Assembly: GCA_902783405.1 (NCBI GenBank)
Contig: CACZQZ010000123.1
Location: 1-7,516, forward strand
Direction of reading: 5' to 3'
Source of the DNA: an uncultured Erysipelotrichaceae bacterium
Lineage (GTDB): Bacteria; Bacillota_I; Bacilli_A; RF39; UBA660
Length of the DNA: 7,516 bases
The notes under the pieces are model-generated. The model was not told the origin of the DNA and searched no databases. It was given only the letters and a program-made list of their open reading frames with translations. How positions within the stretch are numbered: the first letter of the stretch is position 1; the number at the start of each line of letters is the position of its first letter. This document shows positions 1-5,745 of the stretch, piece by piece. The position numbers and the translations under genes were made by a program.

Positions 1-261
1 TATATGGATTATAATTATAATGCTGCCGGAAAGACAGGAACAGCAGAAAGTTTTTATGATAGTGATAAAGATGGTAAAATTGATACACCAACGGTAAGTA
101 ATTCATTTGTAGCTTATGCACCATACTATGATCCAAAGGTAACATTTACCATTATTTCACCAGATATTAGTCATAGACTTTATGGTAGTACCTATAATTC
201 TACCGTTAATAAACGAATAACACAGAGAGTAACACAAAAATACTTTGACTTTTATGGATAA
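1..261 (+). CDS. Class B penicillin-binding protein, C-terminal end of transpeptidase domain (partial)
   Basis: This is the 3' end of a peptidoglycan transpeptidase that cross-links stem peptides outside the membrane. The reading frame is open from base 1, so the true start lies upstream, and the ATG at 4 is internal. The AGKTGTAES stretch (bases 25-51) contains the third conserved motif of penicillin-binding transpeptidases, KTGT, next to the catalytic serine pocket. After it comes a DSDKDGKID segment that resembles an EF-hand-type calcium loop, then NSFVAYAPYYDPKVTFTIISPD, a typical strand of the fold, and a basic tail. The Ser-x-x-Lys and Ser-x-Asn motifs are outside the window, so family placement (PBP2-like rather than FtsI/SpoVD-like) is open. 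Assignment as a PBP is firm. The -35 of the next gene lies inside its last codons. Confidence 0.9.
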   Translation, partial: YMDYNYNAAGKTGTAESFYDSDKDGKIDTPTVSNSFVAYAPYYDPKVTFTIISPDISHRLYGSTYNSTVNKRITQRVTQKYFDFYG

Positions 262-272
262 TTTGATATAAT
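245..272 (+). promoter_or_regulatory. Sigma-A-type promoter for rpmG-efp
   Basis: TTGACT at 245-250 and a perfect TATAAT at 267-272 are separated by 16 bases. A TG at 264-265 makes it an extended -10. The -35 lies within the PBP coding end and the PBP stop codon is in the spacer. Transcription would start near 279, giving a leader of about 25 bases that carries the ribosome site AAGGAGG at 291-297. Confidence 0.85.
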
Positions 273-303
273 AGTAGGGAATAAGCGAAAAAGGAGGGAT
301 ATT

Positions 304-471
304 ATGGCAAAAAAAGGAGAAGTTAGAGAACTTGTAACACTTACATGTACAGAATGTAAGAACAAAAATTATAGAACTCCAAAGAATAAAAGAAATACTC
401 CAGATAGGTTAAATTTAAATAAATATTGTAAATTTTGTAAAAAAGTTACTTTACACAAAGAAGAAAAATAA
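304..471 (+). CDS. rpmG: 50S ribosomal protein L33
   Basis: A 55-residue basic protein of the large ribosomal subunit, close to the E site. The translation starts MAKKGEVRELVTLTCTEC and carries two Cys-x-x-Cys pairs, C15/C18 and C42/C45, the zinc-binding form of L33. It also has the family signature of Tyr-Arg-Thr followed by Asn-x-x-x-x-Pro-x-Arg-Leu and a Lys-Tyr-Cys segment. It is slightly longer than the usual 49-50 residues. The start is fixed by AAGGAGG at 291-297, six bases ahead. It is transcribed from the promoter overlapping the PBP end. efp follows 12 bases downstream with its own AGGAGG and no visible terminator between, so the two probably form one transcript. In many Bacillota several L33 paralogues exist, the Cys-free ones serving in zinc shortage; this is the Cys-containing type. 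Confidence 0.95.
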   Translation: MAKKGEVRELVTLTCTECKNKNYRTPKNKRNTPDRLNLNKYCKFCKKVTLHKEEK

Positions 472-483
472 TAGGAGGAAGTT

Positions 484-1041
484 ATGTTTAACATAAATGA
501 TATTAAAAACGGAGTTACTTTTCTTTATGAGGGTCAAATTTATCAAGTTGTTGATTTCTTACATGTGAAACCTGGAAAAGGTTCTGCTTTTATGAAAGCC
601 AAACTTAAAAATCTTAGAACAGGTGGAACAGTAGAAAAAACATTTAACACAAATGTAAAATTGGAAAAAGCTATGATTGATAGACAAAATATGCAGTTCC
701 TTTATAGTAGTGGGGACACATATAACTTTATGAACATGGAAACATATGAGCAAAGTGAACTCGATAAAAGCCAATTAGGAGAAGAAGAAAAATTCTTAAA
801 AGAAGGATTAGATGTTAATCTAGCATTTTATCAAGGAGAATTACTTGGAATTGTACTTCCAGATAAGATTGAATATACTGTAGCTCAAACAGAACCAGCT
901 GTAAAAGGAAATACAACCAATAATGCACAGAAAGACGCTATTATGGAAAATGGATTAAAAGTTAGAGTTCCACTTTTCATTGAACAAGGAGAAAAAATTT
1001 TAGTTTCAACAAAAGATGGAAAATATGATTCAAGAGCTTAG
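484..1041 (+). CDS. efp: Translation elongation factor P
   Basis: EF-P binds between the P and E sites and rescues ribosomes stalled on polyproline stretches. The 185-residue length is the family norm. Domain I (about 1-63) contains HVKPGKGSAF with Lys32 at the tip of the loop that reaches the peptidyl-transferase centre. This is a Lys-type tip like that of Bacillus subtilis, where Lys32 carries a 5-aminopentanol group. Domains II and III follow, including LPDKIEYTVAQTEPAVKGNT (about 129-148) and the OB-fold signature VRVPLFIEQGEKI near 160-172; the C-terminus DGKYDSRA is typical. AGGAGG at 473-478 fixes the start. It probably shares a transcript with rpmG. Its last codons (Ser-Arg-Ala and the stop) form part of a terminator stem. 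No epmA/epmB-type modification gene is in the window, as expected for a Bacillus-type EF-P. Confidence 0.97.
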   Translation: MFNINDIKNGVTFLYEGQIYQVVDFLHVKPGKGSAFMKAKLKNLRTGGTVEKTFNTNVKLEKAMIDRQNMQFLYSSGDTYNFMNMETYEQSELDKSQLGEEEKFLKEGLDVNLAFYQGELLGIVLPDKIEYTVAQTEPAVKGNTTNNAQKDAIMENGLKVRVPLFIEQGEKILVSTKDGKYDSRA

Positions 1042-1052
1042 GCTCTTTTTTT
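1032..1052 (+). terminator. Short intrinsic terminator overlapping the efp stop codon
   Basis: AAGAGC (1032-1037) pairs with GCTCTT (1042-1047) across a TTAG loop that contains the efp stop TAG (1039-1041). A run of seven T (1046-1052) follows. The ribosome site of the next gene, AGGAGG at 1053-1058, starts immediately after the T run. The stem is only six pairs, so it may be a partial terminator that lets some transcripts through. Confidence 0.7.
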
Positions 1053-1064
1053 AGGAGGGATTTT

Positions 1065-1805
1065 ATGAAAGTTGCTTTAATTACAGGTTCATCAAAAGGA
1101 TTAGGTAGAGCTATAGCAGAAAGTTTTGCTCAAAAAAACTATAACATTGTAATTCATTATAATCTTCATGAAAAAGAAGCTTTCAATTTACAAGATGAAT
1201 TAAAACGAAAATATCATGTTCAAGTTCTTTGCACAAAAGCAGATATTAAAGAAGAAAATGATATTAAAAATATGGTTTCAAAGACTATGGAAACATTTGG
1301 AAGAATTGATGTTTTAGTTAACAATGCTGGAATTTGCAAAGAAACTTTAATTAGTGAAAAAAATAAGCAAACTTTTCATGAAACTTTAGATACTAATTTA
1401 ATAGGTCCTTTTTTAATATCAAAATATGTAGGAGAAATCATGAAAAAACAAGAGTATGGTAAAATTATTAATATTTCTTCTACAAATGCATTCATGGGTC
1501 ATCCTATGAGTATGGAATATGATGCATCTAAGCTAGCACTTTTATCCCTTACCAAAAATTTAGCAGTAGAATTTGCACCTTATGTTAATGTAAATGCTAT
1601 TATTCCAGGATATATCAATACAGATATGAATAAAATAGAAGATGAAGAATTACAAAAAATATTTATAGAAGAAGAATCAAAACATATTTTACTTGGAAGA
1701 TTTGCAGAACCAGAAGAAATCGCAAATGTAGCTCTGTTTTTAGCAAGTGAAGAAGCAAGATATATTAATGGTAGTTTTCTTGTCGTAGATGGAGGAGGCA
1801 TTTGA
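1065..1805 (+). CDS. FabG-like short-chain dehydrogenase/reductase
   Basis: A 246-residue classical SDR: a cytoplasmic NAD(P)H-dependent oxidoreductase with a Rossmann fold. The cofactor motif TGSSKGLG sits at residues 7-14, NNAG at 86-89, the structural Asn at 111, and the catalytic Ser139, Tyr152 and Lys156 (S-x12-Y-x3-K). The segment VNAIIPGYINTDM (about 176-188) is close to FabG, the 3-oxoacyl-ACP reductase of fatty acid synthesis, and the length matches FabG. However, no other fatty acid gene is nearby, so the substrate could be a sugar, an alcohol or an acyl thioester; I therefore give no symbol. The ATG is fixed by AGGAGG at 1053-1058. The start lies just after the efp terminator with no clear promoter, so it is probably expressed by readthrough. 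Its stop TGA shares its A with the ATG of the next gene, implying coupled translation. Confidence 0.88.
   Translation: MKVALITGSSKGLGRAIAESFAQKNYNIVIHYNLHEKEAFNLQDELKRKYHVQVLCTKADIKEENDIKNMVSKTMETFGRIDVLVNNAGICKETLISEKNKQTFHETLDTNLIGPFLISKYVGEIMKKQEYGKIINISSTNAFMGHPMSMEYDASKLALLSLTKNLAVEFAPYVNVNAIIPGYINTDMNKIEDEELQKIFIEEESKHILLGRFAEPEEIANVALFLASEEARYINGSFLVVDGGGI
1791..1798 (+). promoter_or_regulatory. Ribosome binding site of the metallophosphoesterase
   Basis: GGAGGAGG lies inside the last codons of the dehydrogenase (its Gly-Gly-Gly end), six bases before the ATG at 1805. It favours ATG 1805 over the TTG at 1802 as the start. Confidence 0.75.
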
Positions 1806-2632
1806 TGCAAATAACCAGAACAAAGATAGATACTTCTAAAAAAACAAGCAAAAAGATTGTTCATGTATCTGATCTTCATTTTTATAAAAAATATCCAAAA
1901 AAAAAGCTTAATGACATAATTGATTTAGTGAAAAAAGAAGAGCCAGATTTTGTTTGTATAACAGGAGATATTATCGATAAACCAGAAGTTACAAAGTTAA
2001 AAGAAATAAAAGAATATTTAAAATTTTATGAAACAATCAGTAGTATTTCAAAAATTATTGTTATTTTAGGGAATCATGATTTATTGGATGATAAAAAATA
2101 TATACCAGAATATGAAGATTTTTTAACCCATTTAAAACAAATTAAAAATGTTTATTTACTTAGAGGAGGAAGACAAGAATTTGATGATATTGCATTTTTA
2201 TCTTATGAACCAGAAAAACACACTTATAAAAAAGAAGAACAAAAATTAAATCAAAATGAAGAGTTATTGATAAAAAAACTTCCTAAAGCATCTAAAGAAA
2301 AATATAATGTTGTGTTAACGCATTCTCCTATAACAATCATTAAACTAAAAGATAGAGTATATATGAAAGATTATGACTTATTTTTATGTGGTCACACTCA
2401 TGACGGATTACTACCAACATTTCTATCAAAAAATATGAACATTCATTATGGGATTATCTCACCAACAAAAATTATGTTTCCAAAAGAAGTTCGAGGAATT
2501 TATAATCAATCACCTATGATTATTATCAATGGTGGTATTGTTAAATTCAGTAAAACATCACATTTATTTCAGAAATTAGATTTTTTATATCCAAGTAGTG
2601 CTAATGTAATAGAAATTCATGAAAAAATGTAA
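1805..2632 (+). CDS. Calcineurin-like metallophosphoesterase (YkuE-type)
   Basis: A 275-residue binuclear-metal phosphoesterase. The five metal and active-site blocks are all present: D23-x-H25 in VHVSDLHF, GDIID (54-58), GNHD (89-92), H173 in LTHSP, and GHTH (196-199). This set and order fit the YkuE/LpxH-like branch of the calcineurin family. B. subtilis YkuE and its relatives have an N-terminal signal or membrane segment; this protein begins with a basic, polar stretch and none is visible, so I expect it in the cytoplasm or membrane-peripheral. The substrate cannot be told from sequence. TTG at 1802 would add one residue, but ATG 1805 has a well-placed GGAGGAGG. The gene overlaps the dehydrogenase stop by one base (TGATG), so the two are one operon. 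No obvious terminator follows the stop before the hup promoter. Confidence 0.9.
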   Translation: MQITRTKIDTSKKTSKKIVHVSDLHFYKKYPKKKLNDIIDLVKKEEPDFVCITGDIIDKPEVTKLKEIKEYLKFYETISSISKIIVILGNHDLLDDKKYIPEYEDFLTHLKQIKNVYLLRGGRQEFDDIAFLSYEPEKHTYKKEEQKLNQNEELLIKKLPKASKEKYNVVLTHSPITIIKLKDRVYMKDYDLFLCGHTHDGLLPTFLSKNMNIHYGIISPTKIMFPKEVRGIYNQSPMIIINGGIVKFSKTSHLFQKLDFLYPSSANVIEIHEKM

Positions 2633-2649
2633 AAAAAGCGTGAAAATTG

Positions 2650-2678
2650 TTGCATTTCATAAAAAAAAATGATATTCT
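2650..2678 (+). promoter_or_regulatory. Probable promoter of hup
   Basis: TTGCAT (2650-2655) and TATTCT (2673-2678) are 17 bases apart. TG at 2670-2671 makes an extended -10 (TGATATTCT), which offsets a mediocre -35. It leaves a leader of roughly 50 bases before the hup ATG. An inverted repeat spans the same bases (see separate entry). Confidence 0.6.
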
Positions 2679-2685
2679 TGAAATG
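2653..2685 (+). repeat. 7-bp inverted repeat across the hup promoter
   Basis: CATTTCA at 2653-2659 and TGAAATG at 2679-2685 are perfect inverted copies separated by 19 bases. One arm overlaps the -35 and the other starts right after the -10, so it could be an operator for a dimeric repressor. It could equally be chance in this AT-rich DNA. No regulator gene is nearby. Confidence 0.35.
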
Positions 2686-2706
2686 TAAGCAAGATAGAGA
2701 TGCTTA
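2686..2706 (+). promoter_or_regulatory. Hairpin in the hup 5' leader
   Basis: TAAGCA (2686-2691) pairs with TGCTTA (2701-2706) across a nine-base purine-rich loop, extendable by two G-U pairs on the outside. It sits at the start of the predicted transcript, 12 bases ahead of the ribosome site. It may stabilise the 5' end of this abundant mRNA. No T run follows, so it is not a terminator. Confidence 0.4.
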
Positions 2707-2718
2707 TGACATATGATT

Positions 2719-2725
2719 AGGGAGG
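2719..2725 (+). promoter_or_regulatory. Ribosome binding site that sets the hup start
   Basis: AGGGAGG lies eight bases before ATG 2734. The upstream in-frame ATG at 2713 would put this ribosome site inside the gene and has no site of its own, so 2734 is the start. Confidence 0.85.
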
Positions 2726-2733
2726 TAACGAGA

Positions 2734-3006
2734 ATGTCAAAAAGTGATTTAGTTAATTATATTGCAGAAGAAACTGGATTTACAAAAGCTGATTCTGCAA
2801 GAGCTTTAGAAGCTGTTATGGGAGGAATTGTTAAAGGACTTAAAGAAGATAAAAAAGTAACTTTAACAGGATTTGCTACATTTACAGCTAAAGAAAGAGC
2901 TGCAAGAGAAGGACGTAACCCAAGAACTGGTGAAACATTACACATTGCTGCAAGTACTGCTGTAACATTTAAAGCTGGTTCTAAATTAAAAGATGCTTTA
3001 AACTAA
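2734..3006 (+). CDS. hup: DNA-binding protein HU
   Basis: A 90-residue histone-like nucleoid protein that bends and wraps DNA as a homodimer; the length is exactly typical of HU. The N-terminal helices (MSKSDLVNYIAEETGFTKAD, 1-20) form the dimer core. GFATFTAKERAAREGRNPRTGE (about 46-67) carries the signature strand and the DNA-binding arm with the conserved Gly-Arg-Asn-Pro-x-Thr-Gly tip. The C-terminal strand and helix end in TFKAGSKLKDALN. An in-frame ATG at 2713 would add seven residues not seen in the family and lacks a ribosome site. The gene has its own promoter, a hairpin-bearing leader and a terminator, so it is probably mainly monocistronic. It is richer in Ala and Gly codons than its neighbours, as expected for a highly expressed gene. 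Confidence 0.97.
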   Translation: MSKSDLVNYIAEETGFTKADSARALEAVMGGIVKGLKEDKKVTLTGFATFTAKERAAREGRNPRTGETLHIAASTAVTFKAGSKLKDALN

Positions 3007-3027
3007 AAAGACATTAAGTCTTTTTTT
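3005..3027 (+). terminator. Intrinsic terminator of hup
   Basis: AAAAAGAC (3005-3012) pairs with GTCTTTTT (3018-3025) across the loop ATTAA, with a T run at 3021-3027. The stem begins within the hup stop codon, and the T run ends four bases before the next gene's ATG at 3032. Confidence 0.8.
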
Positions 3028-3031
3028 GTAT

Positions 3032-3781
3032 ATGAATGAATATTTAATTAAAATAAAAGAAAAAGGATTTGAAGCCTTTTTTGTTGGAGGTTACGTTAGA
3101 GACTATCTTTTAAAAAGAAAAACTTTTGACATTGATATTGCGACAAATGCATCTTTAAATGATTTAACAATAATTTTTAAAGATACAAAATTTAAATGTA
3201 ATGATTGGTGTTTAACTATTATAAATGAACCATATAAAATTCAGATTACACCATATAGAATAGAAGAAAAATATGAAGATTATAGACATCCAAGTAAGAT
3301 AGAAAAAACTCAAAATATTTTTGAAGATAGCAAAAGAAGAGATTTTACTATTAATGCTTTATATCAAGATGAAAATGGAATGATTTATGATTTTTATAAT
3401 GGTATAAAGCATTTGAAAGAAAAAAAACTTGTTATGATAGGAGATGCAAATAAAAGATTAAAAGAAGATCCGCTTAGAATTTTAAGAGCACTTAGATTTT
3501 CATCTGTTTATGATTTTGCTTTTGAGCGAAATTTAGATGATGCTATTATAAAAAATAAAGAATTATTAATTAAAGTATCATCCTTTAGAAAAAAACAAGA
3601 ATTAGAGAAGATATATGAGTATGGGAATATACAAATTATAAGAAAATATGATTTACAGAAGTATTTTTATTTAGAAGAACATTATAAAAAAGGAAAAGAC
3701 ATTTATGAATTTTGGAAACAAGTGGATATTTCAAAGTATCCATTTACAAAAGAAGAAATAAAAAAAATAAAAGAAACATAG
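3032..3781 (+). CDS. Short CCA-adding-enzyme-like tRNA nucleotidyltransferase
   Basis: A class II nucleotidyltransferase of the CCA-adding enzyme/poly(A) polymerase family, expected to build or repair tRNA 3' CCA ends. Motif A is complete: GGYVRD (19-24) and the metal-binding pair D33-x-D35. RRDFTINAL (102-110) is motif B, EDPLRILRALRF (145-156) is the NTP-templating motif D, and KVSSFRKKQELEKI (181-194) resembles motif E. So the catalytic head and neck look intact. The protein is about 249 residues against about 400 for Bacillus enzymes: most of the body and tail that grip the tRNA are missing, and there is no HD domain. No downstream frame continues it, so a simple frameshift is unlikely. 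The start is uncertain: ATG 3032 (or TTG 3026) has no ribosome site and lies against the hup terminator. A poly(A)-polymerase-like role is the alternative. Confidence 0.8.
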   Translation: MNEYLIKIKEKGFEAFFVGGYVRDYLLKRKTFDIDIATNASLNDLTIIFKDTKFKCNDWCLTIINEPYKIQITPYRIEEKYEDYRHPSKIEKTQNIFEDSKRRDFTINALYQDENGMIYDFYNGIKHLKEKKLVMIGDANKRLKEDPLRILRALRFSSVYDFAFERNLDDAIIKNKELLIKVSSFRKKQELEKIYEYGNIQIIRKYDLQKYFYLEEHYKKGKDIYEFWKQVDISKYPFTKEEIKKIKET

Positions 3782-3818
3782 AAAAAAAATGAGAACATAA
3801 AATAATATAGGTGTTGTT

Positions 3819-4409
3819 ATGAAAAAAGTAGCGTTAATTATTATTTTATGTGTTGTGATTTTTTTCTCATTTAAAAGCAAATTACAGAGCTGTTTTACAC
3901 AAAAAATTAATTTAAATATACAGGAAAATGAATTTGGAATTATTTTTTATACAATAGAGCAAAAAAGATATATGGTTATTGCTTCAAAAGATAAAAGCTT
4001 GTTAGTATTAATTGATAAAGTAAATCATCATAAAAATGTGGAAATATTAAAAAAATTAGGAATTTTTGAATATGAAATAAGAAATTTAGATACAATTTTC
4101 TCATTTAATGATATAATAGTAAAACAAGAACAGAATTTGATAAAGATAAATCAAAACAGTAAGATATTTTGTGTATCCAATGGAAAGACTATTCCAAAAG
4201 AATGCTCTTATGTGTATCTTTTAAAAGAAAGCGATTTTGAGAATATGAAACTTGTTTTTTATCATGATACTTTGTCAAAAAAGTACGAAGAACAATTATA
4301 TGAAAAATGGGTTGATTTATATAAGTTAAATGGAGAAAATATCACATTTGTAAAATTTTATGAAGATACCTATAGTGTAATTAATATATCAAAAAATATG
4401 ATTGATTAG
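3819..4409 (+). CDS. Unrecognised membrane-anchored protein
   Basis: I do not recognise this 196-residue protein. It starts MKK followed by one hydrophobic segment (about residues 4-17), then a charged and polar region that should lie outside the membrane: a signal anchor or an uncleaved signal peptide. Cys11 in the hydrophobic segment has Leu before it, not the small residue a lipobox needs. The soluble part has alternating strand-like and helical stretches (for example YMVIASKDKSLLVLIDK, then a helix near 72-80 followed by KLGIF). This faintly recalls a degenerate metallo-beta-lactamase-type domain, but no His or Asp metal motif is present, so that is only a guess. The ribosome site is weak (TAGGTG just upstream). 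It lies 37 bases after the nucleotidyltransferase and nine bases before dnaD, so it is probably in the same operon. Confidence 0.75.
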   Translation: MKKVALIIILCVVIFFSFKSKLQSCFTQKINLNIQENEFGIIFYTIEQKRYMVIASKDKSLLVLIDKVNHHKNVEILKKLGIFEYEIRNLDTIFSFNDIIVKQEQNLIKINQNSKIFCVSNGKTIPKECSYVYLLKESDFENMKLVFYHDTLSKKYEEQLYEKWVDLYKLNGENITFVKFYEDTYSVINISKNMID

Positions 4410-4418
4410 AGGTGAAAT

Positions 4419-5051
4419 ATGGAAAAGGTAATAAATATCTTAAAACAGAAGAATTATGTTATATCAAGTCTTCTTTTATCAAAGTATAAGAAAATGAATA
4501 TAACTGAAAAAGAACTTATTTTTTTCATTTTTATCTTGAATAATGGACTTTTATTTAATTCAAAATATATTTCAGAAAGTTTAGGATGGACTATGTCTGA
4601 AGTATTAGAAATTGTTGATAGTTTAACTGGGAAAGATTTATTAAAAATAGATGTTAAAAAGAATAATAACTCTTTAGAAGAATATTTAAATGTGGATAAC
4701 TTTTATGAAAAATTATCTTTTCAAATGATTGGTGAAAAGCAAGAAAAAAAAGTGTCATCTACTTTATTTGATACTTTTGAAAAAGAATTTGGAAGGGCTT
4801 TATCACCAATTGAATTTGAAATTATTAAAGGGTGGATGGAAAACGATTTTTCAGAAGAATTAATACTACTTGCGTTAAAAGAAGCCGTTTATAATGGAGT
4901 TTTTAGATTAAATTACATTGATAAAATTTTATTTGAATGGAAAAAGAAGGGAATTAAAACAAAGCAAGATGTAAATAAAAACAATAGAGAATTCAATGAA
5001 AGAAAAAAATCATCGGAAGAAGTTTTCGATTATGATTGGTTAAATGAATGA
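4419..5051 (+). CDS. dnaD: DNA replication protein DnaD
   Basis: DnaD acts with DnaB and DnaI in Gram-positive bacteria to remodel origin DNA and load the replicative helicase, including at PriA-dependent restarts. The N-terminal winged-helix region (about 1-95) includes LNNGLLFNSKYISESLGWTM. A linker follows, then the C-terminal DnaB_2/DDBH2 domain at about 117-178, beginning FDTFEKEFGRALSPIEFEII and ending with the DnaD signature Tyr-Ile-x-x-Ile-Leu-x-x-Trp in YIDKILFEWKKKGI. The tail is polar and acidic. The 210-residue length is close to B. subtilis DnaD. GAGGTG at 4409-4414 precedes the ATG. Its stop TGA overlaps the ATG of nth by four bases (ATGA), the same dnaD-nth order as in Bacillus, which strongly supports both calls. 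Confidence 0.93.
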   Translation: MEKVINILKQKNYVISSLLLSKYKKMNITEKELIFFIFILNNGLLFNSKYISESLGWTMSEVLEIVDSLTGKDLLKIDVKKNNNSLEEYLNVDNFYEKLSFQMIGEKQEKKVSSTLFDTFEKEFGRALSPIEFEIIKGWMENDFSEELILLALKEAVYNGVFRLNYIDKILFEWKKKGIKTKQDVNKNNREFNERKKSSEEVFDYDWLNE

Positions 5052-5665
5052 TAGAAGATACTATTACTTACTTAGATGAATTATTCCCCAATCCTAGATG
5101 TGAATTAAATTATAGTAAAGACTATGAACTTCTTTTAGCAGTTATGTTATCTGCTCAAACAACAGATAAAAGAGTAAATATGGTAACAAAAAAATTATTT
5201 ACAAAATATGATACTTTATATAAATTAGCTAATGCAAATATTAAGGATATCCAAGATATTATAAGACCAATAGGTACTTTTCATAAAAAGTCTTTAAATG
5301 TAAAAGAAATATCAACTAGATTATTAAAAGATCAAAATGGTATAGTACCAAATAATCGAACATATTTGGAAAGTCTTCCAGGAGTAGGTAGGAAAACTGT
5401 TAATGTTGTACTTTCTAATTTATTTAATGAAGATTTAATTGCAGTAGATACACATGTATCTAGAGTTTCAAAGAGATTAAAATTAGCAGGTAAAAATGAT
5501 GATGTTTTAGTGATTGAAAAAAAATTAAATAAAAAATTTCCAAAAGAAAAATTAGGTAGACTTCATCATCAACTTGTATTATTTGGAAGATATTATTGTA
5601 AGGCTCAAAAACCTTTGTGTGATAATTGTAAATTAAGAAAGTATTGTATAGAGAATAAAAAGTAG
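5048..5665 (+). CDS. nth: Endonuclease III
   Basis: A bifunctional DNA glycosylase/AP lyase of base excision repair that removes oxidised pyrimidines. The 205-residue length is typical. LLSAQTTD lies near the N-terminus (about 33-40). The helix-hairpin-helix LPGVGRKT at 110-117 supplies the catalytic Lys116, and AVDTHVSRV (132-140) supplies the catalytic Asp134. Four cysteines, C184, C191, C194 and C200, have the exact C-x6-C-x2-C-x5-C spacing that holds the [4Fe-4S] cluster. These correspond to Lys120, Asp138 and the cluster of the E. coli enzyme. The start overlaps the dnaD stop by four bases and relies on translational coupling, since no strong ribosome site precedes it. A long hairpin terminator follows. 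Confidence 0.97.
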   Translation: MIEDTITYLDELFPNPRCELNYSKDYELLLAVMLSAQTTDKRVNMVTKKLFTKYDTLYKLANANIKDIQDIIRPIGTFHKKSLNVKEISTRLLKDQNGIVPNNRTYLESLPGVGRKTVNVVLSNLFNEDLIAVDTHVSRVSKRLKLAGKNDDVLVIEKKLNKKFPKEKLGRLHHQLVLFGRYYCKAQKPLCDNCKLRKYCIENKK

Positions 5666-5675
5666 GAGATATCTC
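5666..5675. repeat. 10-bp perfect palindrome after nth
   Basis: GAGATATCTC directly follows the nth stop codon and is self-complementary. Its role, if any, is unknown; it lies just before the terminator hairpin. Confidence 0.5.
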
Positions 5676-5681
5676 AAATAA

Positions 5682-5737
5682 AAAACTATTAGTATATTGA
5701 TGACTTAATAAATAGTTCATCATATTCTAATAGTTTT
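5682..5737. terminator. Long bidirectional terminator between convergent genes
   Basis: An 11-bp perfect stem, AAAACTATTAG (5682-5692) with CTAATAGTTTT (5727-5737), is extended inward. Pairs 5694-5697/5722-5725 and GATGA/TCATC (5699-5703/5717-5721) continue it, with one mismatch and one bulge, to a small A-rich loop. The plus strand runs into T-rich sequence (TTTTATTTTA). On the minus strand the stem is followed by TTTTTTATTTG. It therefore fits termination of nth on one strand and of the tiny gene on the other. Confidence 0.85.
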
Positions 5738-5745
5738 ATTTTATA

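Noticed and set aside
559..774. Minus-strand ORF across efp
   Set aside because: It lies wholly within the well-supported efp gene in antisense, has no ribosome site and has no recognisable domain; it is a shadow of efp.
2713..2733. Upstream ATG for HU adding seven residues
   Set aside because: The ribosome site AGGGAGG would fall inside the gene, and HU proteins start at the MSKSDL-type N-terminus encoded from 2734.
3829..3851. Lipobox at the N-terminus of the 196-residue unknown protein
   Set aside because: The Cys at residue 11 follows Leu and lies inside the hydrophobic core; the -1 position of a lipobox needs Gly, Ala or Ser.
5460..5723. Minus-strand ORF across nth and its terminator
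   Set aside because: It runs through the terminator hairpin and antisense to the conserved nth C-terminus, with low-complexity Tyr/Leu/Phe composition; not a gene.
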